Below are positions 1 to 6,528 of a DNA stretch of 9,132 nucleotides, in pieces. The stretch's first letter is position 1. Each line of letters opens with the position of its first letter. The notes under the pieces are model-generated. The model had not been told where the DNA came from, searched no databases, and saw only the letters and a list, made by a program, of their open reading frames with translations. Made by a program: the position numbers and the translations under genes. The DNA is from an uncultured Clostridia bacterium (GTDB lineage: Bacteria; Bacillota; Clostridia; Christensenellales; Aristaeellaceae), in the NCBI GenBank assembly GCA_934615235.1, contig CAKTTL010000105.1, forward strand, positions 1-9,132. Reading direction: 5' to 3'.

Positions 1-1
1 A

Positions 2-112
2 AAGCCCGAGCCCCAGCCTGCGGCAGGCTGGACATGTGCCTGCGGCGCGGTCAACACCGGCAAATTCTGTTCAGAATGCGGCGACCCGTTCGATGAAAAC
101 GATCGCGCATAA
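2..112 (+). CDS. C-terminal zinc ribbon of a truncated protein (possibly SPFH-domain family)
   Basis: Only the last 36 codons are present; the gene enters from the left edge and ends at TAA 110-112. A short Pro/Ala-rich linker precedes a double-CxC/CxxC zinc ribbon (WTCACG, then KFCSECG), giving four cysteines spaced as in a rubredoxin-like knuckle, and then an acidic tail. This ending (W-x-C-x-CG, six residues, FC-x-ECG) is common at the C-terminus of bacterial SPFH-domain or 'virion core'-like proteins of Firmicutes, where a membrane-associated SPFH domain is followed by a zinc ribbon. That family assignment is inference from the tail alone; other zinc-ribbon proteins end in a similar way. 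A strong hairpin terminator starts 7 nt after the stop, so this is the last gene of its transcript. Confidence 0.75.
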   Translation, partial: KPEPQPAAGWTCACGAVNTGKFCSECGDPFDENDRA

Positions 113-118
113 AAAAAC

Positions 119-159
119 GCGCAGGTTCTGTCACCCCGGCAGGACCTGCGCCTTTTTTT
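119..159. terminator. Bidirectional intrinsic terminator
   Basis: Arms 119-130 and 140-151 form a 12-bp stem with a single G-T pair and a 9-nt loop. Seven T follow on the plus strand (153-159) and seven A precede on the plus strand (111-117), which are T on the minus strand. It therefore can end the zinc-ribbon gene on the plus strand and the small convergent gene (stop at 193) on the minus strand. Confidence 0.9.
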
Positions 160-192
160 CGCAAGAGCAGCTTTCCCCTGCGCGAATCCGTT

Positions 193-399
193 TCACGGCT
201 CCTTTTCAAACTGCACGTTCTGCGCTTTCATCGAAATCTTCTTCACGCGCCAGCCGTAAGCCGCCAGTTCTTTTTTATATTGCAGGAACGAATGATCCAG
301 CGCCATCCCTGCGATGCGCGCGATTTCCTCGAACGTCAGCGTCAGCGCGCCGTCCTCCCACTCGCCGACGTATTTCCACAGCGCGTCGTATTTGCTCAC
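193..399 (-). CDS. Small conserved hypothetical protein (SKYDALW type)
   Basis: A 68-residue soluble protein with no signal peptide or membrane segment. It begins SKYDALWKYV and has a central 'LTFEEIARIAG' helix, then 'DHSFLQYKKEL', 'YGWRVKKISMK' and 'VQFEK'. I recognise this layout from short uncharacterised proteins common in Clostridia; some resemblance to the DUF7662-type fold is possible, but I cannot confirm it and assign no function. The start is taken as GTG at 399. An in-frame ATG at 441 would give 82 residues, but it lies only 3 nt past the -10 box and at or before the expected transcription start (about 437), so it could not be in the mRNA with a ribosome site. The GTG has a purine-rich AAGGGGGGAG just upstream. 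It is monocistronic: its own promoter is at 444-473 and it runs into the bidirectional terminator at 119-159. Confidence 0.8.
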   Translation of the reverse strand: MSKYDALWKYVGEWEDGALTLTFEEIARIAGMALDHSFLQYKKELAAYGWRVKKISMKAQNVQFEKEP

Positions 400-443
400 T
401 GCGCTCCCCCCTTTTCCGTTTGATTCGTTTTTCCGAAGCATAA

Positions 444-473
444 ATTATACCGTTCCTCTTTCCAGCCTGTCAA
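444..473 (-). promoter_or_regulatory. Sigma-A promoter of the small hypothetical gene
   Basis: On the minus strand, TTGACA (473-468) and TATAAT (449-444) are both perfect consensus with an 18-nt spacer. The expected transcription start is near 437, giving a leader of about 38 nt before the GTG at 399. This promoter decides the start codon of the small gene. Confidence 0.85.
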
Positions 474-485
474 CCGTGCCGCCTG

Positions 486-516
486 CGGAAGCGAAAAATC
501 GCCCCGCCCGCTTCCG
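486..516. repeat. Inverted repeat between divergent promoters
   Basis: CGGAAGCG at 486-493 is repeated inverted as CGCTTCCG at 509-516, with 15 nt between. It lies between the -35 boxes of the two divergent promoters, where a repressor or activator site would sit. It could equally be chance in GC-rich DNA; there is no T-tract, so it is not a terminator. Confidence 0.3.
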
Positions 517-525
517 AATCCGTAC

Positions 526-555
526 TTGACGCGAATCCTGCCTGTTTGTTATAAT
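526..555 (+). promoter_or_regulatory. Sigma-A promoter of rho
   Basis: TTGACG (526-531) and TATAAT (550-555) with an 18-nt spacer; one mismatch to consensus. The expected start is near 562. It is divergent from the small-gene promoter, with 52 nt between the two -35 boxes. Confidence 0.85.
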
Positions 556-561
556 AAATCG

Positions 562-688
562 ATCGTTCCCTGCATTCTTTCATGTCTGCATAATTTCTTT
601 TTTCTCACCATAGAATAAGCCCATCACTGGTTTGAGCTTTTCTTTGCGCCTTTTGCAGTGTCCATTGATAATCCAGGAGGGATTCTGT
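562..688 (+). promoter_or_regulatory. rho 5' leader, pyrimidine-rich
   Basis: About 127 nt separate the predicted transcription start from the rho start codon. By hand count 562-670 holds 27 C and 16 G, with many T, in contrast to the GC-rich surroundings. No strong hairpin or terminator is visible. rho is autoregulated through its leader in E. coli, where Rho loads on C-rich, G-poor RNA; a similar role here is inference. The ribosome binding site AGGAGGG is at 675-681. Confidence 0.45.
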
Positions 689-3286
689 TTGACCGATAAC
701 CTGTATGAGAATATGCCCATGGCTGCTCTGCGGCAGATTGCGAAAGAGAAAGGGCTTGCCTCGCCGCTGCCGGCGAAAAAGGCGGAGCTGATCGCTGTGC
801 TGAACGGAGCGCCGCAAGCGGCGGAAAAGCCCGCGCAGCCTGAAAAAACAGCCGGCGCGCCTGCAGAGGAAAAACCTGCCGCAGAGCCGAAAAAGCCCGG
901 CCGCAAGCCGCGCGCCACGCAGAGCGAGACGGCGCAAATCAATCTTCTGCCCGCAAACGAGCCAACGGAAAATCAACCGGCCGCTGCGGCTGAAAAAGCG
1001 CCGCAGCCCGCAAAACGCGGCCGTAAACCCGCAGCAGAAAAAACAATTGCTGAAAATAAAGAGAAAAAAACGGCGGAGAAACCGGGAGAAACGGTAAAAA
1101 AACTCGGCGAGCCGGAAAAAACGGCCGCACCGGAAAAGCCCGTTGCGACGGAAAAGCCGGTTCCCGGCGCGGAAAAACCCGCCGCGCCTGCGCAGCTGCC
1201 CGTTGCCGAAAAGCCACAGGAAAACGCGCCGCGCAGACGCGGCCGTCCCCCCCGCGCCGCGCAGCCGCCGAAAAACATAGAAAAGGCGGCTGAGACTCCC
1301 GCCGAAAAAGCCGTCGAAAAGCCGGTTGAAAAACGCGTGGAAAAACCGGCGGAGAGTCCCGCCGAAGCGAAGCCGGGCACTGAAAAAGCGATCGACGAAC
1401 CTCCGCGCGAAACCGCCTCCAACGAGGCGCGTCCGCAGAAAGCACAGCAGAACCGGCCGGCGTCCCGTCGCGGTCGTCCGCCGCGCAACGCGCAGCCCGG
1501 CGAAAAACCGGCGCAGCAGGCGGAAAAGTCCGCGCCTGTCCAACGGGCCGAAAAAACCGAGCAGCCCGCGGCGAAACCCATGGCGGCGCAGCCTGCTCTG
1601 CCGCAGGAGAAAAAAGCGGAAGCGCCTGAGGTGAAGCCCGTAGAAAAATCCGCCGAAAAACCTGCGGTGAAGCCCGCCGCGCCGCGCGATGCGCAGCCGC
1701 AGCGGCAGCAGATGAACGCGCCGCGCCAGAGCTTCGCACCCGTTTCGCAGAACGCCGCGCCTTCCTCTCAGGACGCGCAGAGCGCGCCCGGTCATACGAA
1801 CCCGCAGTGGCGCAGGCCCGCGTATCAGCCGCAGGAACCGCGCGGAGGCTTCCCGCCGCAGCAGCAGGAAAATCGCCCGCAGCAGAGCTTCCAGCCGCGC
1901 ACGGCGACACGGGTTTACAGCAGCTATCAGCCCGGCGCGCAGCAGCAAGGCTACCAGCAGCGAATGCGCCCTGCGTTCAATATGGCGGCGCAGCCGCGCT
2001 ACTACAGCGCTCAGGTCGAGCCGCAGGACGGCTATTCGCAGACGCCCGCGCAGGAAATTCGCACGCGGCCGCAGCGCGAATGGACGCCCCCCGCCAGCGA
2101 CGCGCCCATGCCCGAAGGCGATTTCGGCGAGGGCGGCGGCGTGCTGGAAATGCACCCGGACGGCTACGGCTTCCTGCGCGCGAACCTGTATTCGGCCAGC
2201 AACAACGATATTTACGTTTCAATCGCGCAGATCCGCCGCTTTGCGCTGAAAAACGGCGACTATGTTACCGGCAAGACGCGCCCCGCGCGCGACGGCGACC
2301 GCTACAGCGCGCTGGTGTATATCGATAAGGTCAACGATCTGCCGGCCGATCAGGCTGCGCGGCGCAAGGCCTTCGAGGATCTGACGCCGATCTATCCCAA
2401 CAAGCGCATTACGCTGGAGAACGCGGCCAACAGCAAGGATCTCGCGATCCGGCTGATCGATTTCATCGCGCCGATCGGTTTCGGCCAGCGCGCGATGATC
2501 GTCTCTCCCCCGAAGGCGGGCAAAACGGTGCTGCTCAAAAAAATCGCCAACGCGATCACCGACAACTTCCCGGACGTGCATCTGATCATGCTGCTCATCG
2601 ACGAGCGCCCCGAAGAAGTGACGGATATCAAGCGCTCCGTCAAGGGCGAGGTGGTGTATTCCACCTTCGACGAGCTGCCCGAAAACCATACGCGCGTTTC
2701 CGAAATGGTGATCGACCGCGCGCAGCGGCTCGTCGAGTGCGGCAAGGATGTTGTGATCCTGCTCGACAGCCTGACGCGCCTTGCGCGCGCCTATAACGCC
2801 ATCGCCCCGCAGACAGGACGCGCGCTGTCCGGCGGCCTCGGCCCGGGCGTGCTGCATAAGCCCAAGCGCTTCTTCGGCGCGGCGCGCAATATCGAAGAAG
2901 GCGGCAGCCTGACGATTATCGCCACGGCGCTCATTGAAACCGGCAGCCGCATGGACGACGTAATTTACGAGGAATTCAAGGGCACCGGCAATATGGAAAT
3001 CCATCTCGACCGGAAACTGTCTGAAAAGCGCATCTTCCCGGCGATCGATCTTGCAAAATCGAGCACGCGGCACGAAGAGCTGCTGCTGACCGAAGCCGAG
3101 ATGGACGGCGTAACGGCCGTGCGCAAGGTGCTGTCCTCCACCGGCGTAGCCGACGCGACCGAGCAGCTGATGGGCATGCTCGAGCGGACGAAGACGAACG
3201 GCGAATTCTTCCAGCGGCTGAAGGAATGGCTTGCGCTGTGGGAGAAGGAAGGATATACCGTTACAAATAGAAGAAACGACAGATAA
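689..3286 (+). CDS. rho: Transcription termination factor Rho with a large disordered insertion
   Basis: Hexameric RNA-dependent ATPase that ends transcription at Rho-dependent sites. TTG at 689 is chosen as start because AGGAGG (675-680) lies 8 nt upstream; an earlier in-frame TTG at 632 has no such site. Product 865 residues, against about 420 in E. coli. Order: Rho N-terminal helical domain (about 7-40); low-complexity region (about 41-480); RNA-binding cold-shock-like domain (about 483-550, HPDGYGFLR); ATPase core with Walker A SPPKAGKT (606-613), Walker B VVILLD (688-693), then the conserved KPKRFFGAARN and EEFKGTGNMEIHL blocks. All catalytic blocks are intact. The insertion has two parts: K/P/E/A-rich with about eleven EKP units and AT-hook-like motifs at 71-75, 110-114, 184-188 and 261-265, then a Q/P/Y-rich tract (about 342-465). 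Long N-terminal insertions, some prion-like or condensate-forming, are known in Rho of Clostridium and Bacteroides. Single-gene unit with its own promoter and terminator. Confidence 0.97.
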   Translation: MTDNLYENMPMAALRQIAKEKGLASPLPAKKAELIAVLNGAPQAAEKPAQPEKTAGAPAEEKPAAEPKKPGRKPRATQSETAQINLLPANEPTENQPAAAAEKAPQPAKRGRKPAAEKTIAENKEKKTAEKPGETVKKLGEPEKTAAPEKPVATEKPVPGAEKPAAPAQLPVAEKPQENAPRRRGRPPRAAQPPKNIEKAAETPAEKAVEKPVEKRVEKPAESPAEAKPGTEKAIDEPPRETASNEARPQKAQQNRPASRRGRPPRNAQPGEKPAQQAEKSAPVQRAEKTEQPAAKPMAAQPALPQEKKAEAPEVKPVEKSAEKPAVKPAAPRDAQPQRQQMNAPRQSFAPVSQNAAPSSQDAQSAPGHTNPQWRRPAYQPQEPRGGFPPQQQENRPQQSFQPRTATRVYSSYQPGAQQQGYQQRMRPAFNMAAQPRYYSAQVEPQDGYSQTPAQEIRTRPQREWTPPASDAPMPEGDFGEGGGVLEMHPDGYGFLRANLYSASNNDIYVSIAQIRRFALKNGDYVTGKTRPARDGDRYSALVYIDKVNDLPADQAARRKAFEDLTPIYPNKRITLENAANSKDLAIRLIDFIAPIGFGQRAMIVSPPKAGKTVLLKKIANAITDNFPDVHLIMLLIDERPEEVTDIKRSVKGEVVYSTFDELPENHTRVSEMVIDRAQRLVECGKDVVILLDSLTRLARAYNAIAPQTGRALSGGLGPGVLHKPKRFFGAARNIEEGGSLTIIATALIETGSRMDDVIYEEFKGTGNMEIHLDRKLSEKRIFPAIDLAKSSTRHEELLLTEAEMDGVTAVRKVLSSTGVADATEQLMGMLERTKTNGEFFQRLKEWLALWEKEGYTVTNRRNDR

Positions 3287-3290
3287 AAAA

Positions 3291-3313
3291 TTTTCCGCGC
3301 TGAGCGCGGAAAA
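3291..3313 (-). terminator. Hairpin terminator for the minus-strand operon
   Basis: TTTTCCGCGC (3291-3300) and GCGCGGAAAA (3304-3313) form a perfect 10-bp stem with a 3-nt loop. On the minus strand it is followed by T (complement of the A run 3285-3290), as an intrinsic terminator should be. It lies beyond the 3' end of the LarA-like gene (stop at 3366). On the plus strand no T-tract follows, so its effect on rho transcripts is less certain. Confidence 0.75.
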
Positions 3314-3318
3314 AACCG

Positions 3319-3352
3319 ACGGCGCGGATTGTCTGAAATCCGCGCCGTTTTT
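3319..3352 (+). terminator. Intrinsic terminator of rho
   Basis: ACGGCGCGGATT (3319-3330) and AATCCGCGCCGT (3337-3348) form a perfect 12-bp stem with a 6-nt loop, followed by a run of T to 3352. It starts 32 nt after the rho stop. On the minus strand the same stem is followed, after CGG, by six T (complement of 3310-3315), so it may also act on the convergent operon. Confidence 0.85.
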
Positions 3353-3365
3353 GTCTGCGACCTGT

Positions 3366-4649
3366 TCAGTTCGCGCCGAATCGCGCTTTGTCCGCCCACA
3401 ACCCCAGCGCAGGGTTGCGGATGAAATAGATTTCCTCGCCGTCCGGCAGCGTGTTCCAGCCGTCGCTGAGCGCGGCGGGATTGTAGCGTTCAGCCGCTTC
3501 AGCATAGGGCGCCCAGCCGTAATGCACCCGGTGAATTTCGGCTTCGGTAATTTTCTGCGTGCAGTAGACGATGGAGAAGCGGCCTTCGGACGAACCGTGA
3601 ATGAGATGCGCCGCCGCGCCGAGATTCTGCTGCAAATCGTCGTTTTCCTGCACAAGCCGCAGGACGTTTTCGCGCCCGCAGTAACCGTATTTGCAGATGA
3701 TCGCGTCGTTGCCCAGATCCTCGCCAAAGCGCTCCACCCCCGGCGCGAGCACGACAAGCTCGCCGCCGTCGGCGATGGCCATGCGCGTGCGGTAAACCGC
3801 CTTGTTGCCAAGCCACGTGGTCTTGAACTCGTCTCCGTCCAGCAGCACGACGCATTTGCGGATCGGCTTTTCGACGAAGGCGATGTTTTTCGCCTGCGCC
3901 AGCGAGACGGCGTCCTCGAACGTCTGCCGCTCGCGGCCGATGAAAAGGCCGTGCATGCGGATTTCGCCCAGCGGCGCGGTGGTGACGGTGAGCGCATAGC
4001 AAAGCGGCAGGCGCTGCAGGAAATGCTCCTCCGCGTAATCGAACACCTTGCGGACGGGCGAAAAATCGCGTCCGAGAATCCGCTCCAGGCCGTAAAACGC
4101 TCCAAGCATGTGGCTGGCGTTGATCATCGCGCGCCCGCCGCAGCCGACGAAGAGATTCTTGCTGTAATTGGCCATGCCGACGACCTCGTGCGGCACGACC
4201 TGACCGATGGAAACAATCAGATCATATGAAGGATCGAGAAGGCGGCGGTTTACCTCGACGGGAATCGCCTCCCGCATCAGCCCTTCGGATATTTCCGCCA
4301 CGTATTCGGCGGGCACTTCGCCAATCTGCGTCACGTCTTCGCGCCAGTTATGCACGAGAAAGCGCTCCGGCGGAATCTCGCCGAACATCCGCCGGATTTC
4401 GTCCGCCGTCATCGGCGCGTGCGTGCCCAGCGCGGGCATGATATCCACCTGGCAGGTATCCTTCAGCGCGTGGTAGAGATAGGCGGTGATTTTGCCCGCG
4501 CCGGAATGAAAGCGCGTAAAATCAGGCGGCAAAAGGAGCGCCCTGTGCAGGCGTTCCTTTTGCGTCAGGATTGCGCGATCCAGCGCGGCGTAAATTTTTT
4601 CATCCGTCAGCCCGGAAGGGCCATCGGAATAGAGAGAAAGATGCGGCAT
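3366..4649 (-). CDS. LarA-like nickel-pincer nucleotide racemase/epimerase homologue
   Basis: 427 residues, close to the 424 of lactate racemase LarA, which interconverts D- and L-lactate with a nickel-pincer nucleotide (NPN) covalently held by a lysine. Residues matching the LarA active site are visible: D43 and R46 in PPDFTRFH (LarA D72, R75), H77 in ALGTHAP (H108), H154 and K164 in the PHEVVGMANYSK segment (H174, K184) and H180 (H200). The 10- and 16-residue spacings from H154 to K164 and K164 to H180 are the same as in LarA, so NPN binding is well supported. The substrate is not known: LarA homologues act on several 2-hydroxyacids and sugar acids. The larB, larC and larE cofactor genes are not in this window. 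ATG at 4649 is chosen for its AGAGG 6 nt upstream and family fit; it lies 17 nt after the upstream gene's stop. It is the last gene of the minus-strand run. Confidence 0.85.
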   Translation of the reverse strand: MPHLSLYSDGPSGLTDEKIYAALDRAILTQKERLHRALLLPPDFTRFHSGAGKITAYLYHALKDTCQVDIMPALGTHAPMTADEIRRMFGEIPPERFLVHNWREDVTQIGEVPAEYVAEISEGLMREAIPVEVNRRLLDPSYDLIVSIGQVVPHEVVGMANYSKNLFVGCGGRAMINASHMLGAFYGLERILGRDFSPVRKVFDYAEEHFLQRLPLCYALTVTTAPLGEIRMHGLFIGRERQTFEDAVSLAQAKNIAFVEKPIRKCVVLLDGDEFKTTWLGNKAVYRTRMAIADGGELVVLAPGVERFGEDLGNDAIICKYGYCGRENVLRLVQENDDLQQNLGAAAHLIHGSSEGRFSIVYCTQKITEAEIHRVHYGWAPYAEAAERYNPAALSDGWNTLPDGEEIYFIRNPALGLWADKARFGAN

Positions 4650-4666
4650 CGTATACCTCTTTTGCA

Positions 4667-5299
4667 TCAGCGGACGATCTGATCCAGCGCGCCCGCCTGG
4701 ATTGCGGCAAGGTTCGCGGCGATCTGCTCGCGCGGCCAGTCCCACCAGCGCATGCGCTCGAGCTGTGCGATCGTCTCTTCGTCGAACCGTTTGCGAATGG
4801 GTTTCGCCGGCACGCCGCCGACGATCGTATACGGCGGCACGTCGCGGGTTACGACGGCGCGAGCGCCGATAATTGCGCCGTCGCCGATCGTAACGCCCGA
4901 GAGAATCACGGCCTCAAAGCCGATCCACACGTCGTTGCCGACGACGATATCGCCCTTGTTGTCCCATGCGGACGCGATGTTTTTTGCGTCCAGCCCCCAT
5001 TCTTCAAAGAAAATGGGGAAAGGATACGTTGAAAGCGAGCGCATCGCATGGTTGGCGCTGGTGAAGAGAAACTTCGCGCCGCAGGCGATGGAGCAGAACC
5101 TGCCGATAATCAGCCGGTCGCGGTTGACCGGATAGTGATAGAGCACGTTGTTTTTTTCAAACCCGCGCGGATCGCGCACGAAATCGTTGTACATCGTGTA
5201 TTCGCCGACCTCGATGGAAGGATCGGTAATCGCGGCACGCAGGTAAATGGTCTGCGTGTCCCCGGCGCGGGGATAAAGCCTGGATTCCGGAATCGTCAT
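4667..5299 (-). CDS. Hexapeptide-repeat acetyltransferase, Vat/CatB (XAT) family
   Basis: 210 residues, the length of streptogramin A acetyltransferases such as VatD (209). The family transfers acetyl from acetyl-CoA to hydroxyls of xenobiotics (virginiamycin M, chloramphenicol) and works as a trimer of left-handed beta-helices. Matching blocks in order: 'VGEYTMY' (31-37), 'LYHYP' (53-57), 'IGRFCSI' (65-71), 'SANHAMR' (81-87) with the likely catalytic H84 (VatD H82), 'STYPF' (90-94), 'GNDVWIG' (121-127), hexapeptide repeats to about 160, 'GGVPAKPIRKRFD' (161-173) and 'RWWDWP' (184-189). ATG at 5299 is chosen for GGAG 9 nt upstream. The stop overlaps the untranslated start region of the LarA-like gene 17 nt away. 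Whether it confers antibiotic resistance cannot be read from the sequence; many chromosomal members have unknown natural acceptors. Confidence 0.88.
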   Translation of the reverse strand: MTIPESRLYPRAGDTQTIYLRAAITDPSIEVGEYTMYNDFVRDPRGFEKNNVLYHYPVNRDRLIIGRFCSIACGAKFLFTSANHAMRSLSTYPFPIFFEEWGLDAKNIASAWDNKGDIVVGNDVWIGFEAVILSGVTIGDGAIIGARAVVTRDVPPYTIVGGVPAKPIRKRFDEETIAQLERMRWWDWPREQIAANLAAIQAGALDQIVR

Positions 5300-5395
5300 A
5301 ACAAAGCTCTCCTTTGCGTTTTTATGTGTTAAACGATTCCGGCCGTGACAATGCAGCGCTTCACGCACATCCCCCCTGCATGGTTTCTCTATCTT

Positions 5396-6205
5396 TCAGC
5401 GGTCGAAGCGGTATTGCGTAACTTCGCCCGCTTTTTCAAAGCCGATTTTCTGATAAGCGCGGTTGGAAGCAGGATAATCCGCATCCGCATAGAGCATGGG
5501 CGTCGCGCCGTGCGCGAGCAGTTCGCGGCAGAGCGAAGCGACCAGCATGCCCGCGTAACCATGGCCGCGCTTTGCGCGGTCGGTGACGACGGTGTTGATT
5601 CGCGCCGTTTTTTCGGTCTGGTGCGCGATCATCGCCATCGCGCAGATTTCGCCGGATTCGTCCTCCCATAGGAACAACTTGTCGGAGCCGACCATCGCGG
5701 CGGCGAAGCCCTGCGCATCCTCGTCGCGCAGGGTCTGATGCTCGCCGTCCTCCACCAGCTGGCGCAGAAGCGAGGCCATGGCCGGGCGATGCGCGTCTTC
5801 CGGGGAGACCATGCGGCCGCGGCAGACGGGCGCGCGCGCCGCACGGCAGACGTACGCGTTCAGCGCCATGACGGGCTGCGGAACCAGCCCGTTTTTCTGC
5901 GCGGCAAGGCGGAGAATTTCGTCGCTGCACCCGGGAATCGCGTCGACGTTCAGATGCGGGTTCAGGGCGAGCCGTGCGGCAAGGGCTCCGGCGGCTGTCT
6001 CAACGGCGCTTTGCGCCATATTTTCCCGGCACCAAAGCCAGAGCGGCGTACGCTCGTTGGACTGGCAGAGGATGAAGCTTTCGTGATCCGACAGGCAGAA
6101 AGGCTCTTTGCCCGCAAGAATCATCTCGAAAAGATTCATCGTGATTCGCTCGTTTTCATCGAGCAGCGCCGCAACGTCGCGGCGAATGGTTTCGATATCA
6201 GCCAT
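5396..6205 (-). CDS. GNAT family N-acetyltransferase
   Basis: 269 residues in two parts. The C-terminal half (about 130-269) is a GNAT domain: strand 'LFLWEDESGEICAMAMIA', then 'INTVVTDRAKRGHGYAGMLV' with the acetyl-CoA pyrophosphate loop R213-G-H-G-Y-A218, and 'PASNRAYQKIGF' (245-256) typical of the C-terminal motif. The N-terminal part (about 1-125) lacks clear motifs and is probably a degenerate GNAT repeat or substrate domain. The acceptor cannot be told. The start ATG 6205 has AAGGAG 5 nt upstream, so no other start is needed. Gap to the next gene (Vat-like) is 96 nt with no terminator seen, so co-transcription is likely. Upstream it is separated from ecfT by a 324-bp MITE-like element. 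Confidence 0.85.
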   Translation of the reverse strand: MADIETIRRDVAALLDENERITMNLFEMILAGKEPFCLSDHESFILCQSNERTPLWLWCRENMAQSAVETAAGALAARLALNPHLNVDAIPGCSDEILRLAAQKNGLVPQPVMALNAYVCRAARAPVCRGRMVSPEDAHRPAMASLLRQLVEDGEHQTLRDEDAQGFAAAMVGSDKLFLWEDESGEICAMAMIAHQTEKTARINTVVTDRAKRGHGYAGMLVASLCRELLAHGATPMLYADADYPASNRAYQKIGFEKAGEVTQYRFDR

Positions 6206-6220
6206 GTTTGCTCCTTCTTA

Positions 6221-6236
6221 GGGTGTATCTGAAAAA
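6221..6236 (+). repeat. Left terminal inverted repeat of the MITE-like element
   Basis: GGGTGTATCTGAAAAA; one mismatch (third base) to the inverted right end. Preceded by TA, the left target-site copy. Confidence 0.85.
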
Positions 6237-6528
6237 GGAAGAGGCGACAGCTCGAGCGGATTTTTCGTCAGTTCAAGGAGGGAAATCGAAGGTTTAGTGG
6301 GGCTAAATCGGGGGCAATACCGCATAATTCGCGTGAAGGATGACGAGATGGATTTGCGTCGGATGCGAATTGCAGATTTCGCAGGCGTACCGGCGGTACG
6401 TCAAGAAAGCTGCAAGCAGCAGACGGCGTAAAGACATCCGTCAGCCTTTGCGCGATATTGTGCGGGATTGTCCCAAGTTTTCCGACGCGGAAATGGCGGA
6501 AAAGACGCCGTGATGGAGTCTCAGGGAA

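Noticed and set aside
36..443. 135-residue plus-strand frame overlapping the first terminator and the small gene
   Set aside because: Out of frame with the zinc-ribbon gene, passes through a terminator, and opposes the supported small gene.
582..593. Three-codon upstream open frame (ATG-TCT-GCA-TAA) in the rho leader
   Set aside because: No ribosome site precedes it, and nothing in the sequence suggests attenuation.
632..688. Earlier TTG start for rho adding 19 residues
   Set aside because: No Shine-Dalgarno upstream and the extra residues do not belong to the Rho N-terminal domain; AGGAGG points to TTG 689.
605..2155. 516-residue open frame antisense to rho, with further minus-strand frames at 939-1910 and 973-1581
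   Set aside because: Arg/Phe/Leu-rich nonsense mirroring the GAAAAGCCG-type low-complexity rho codons; no domain, no ribosome site, and rho is certain on the other strand.
2219..4105. 628-residue minus-strand open frame crossing the end of rho and the LarA-like gene
   Set aside because: It runs through both terminator hairpins and is out of frame with the recognisable LarA-like protein; a composition artefact of GC-rich DNA.
3231..4229. 332-residue plus-strand open frame opposite the LarA-like gene
   Set aside because: Shadow of the true minus-strand gene; no family resemblance and it starts inside rho.
4650..4745. Longer N-terminus for the LarA-like protein, including an ATG at 4667
   Set aside because: It would overlap the end of the Vat-like gene, has no good ribosome site, and the extra sequence is a frame-shifted reading of that gene.
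5300..5395. Possible internal promoter before the Vat-like gene (TTGTCA on the minus strand)
   Set aside because: No acceptable -10 box at the correct distance; the gap also lacks a terminator.
6338..6511. 57-codon plus-strand frame inside the MITE starting MTRWICVGCE
   Set aside because: No proper ribosome site, no recognisable domain, lies wholly in the element; most likely chance.
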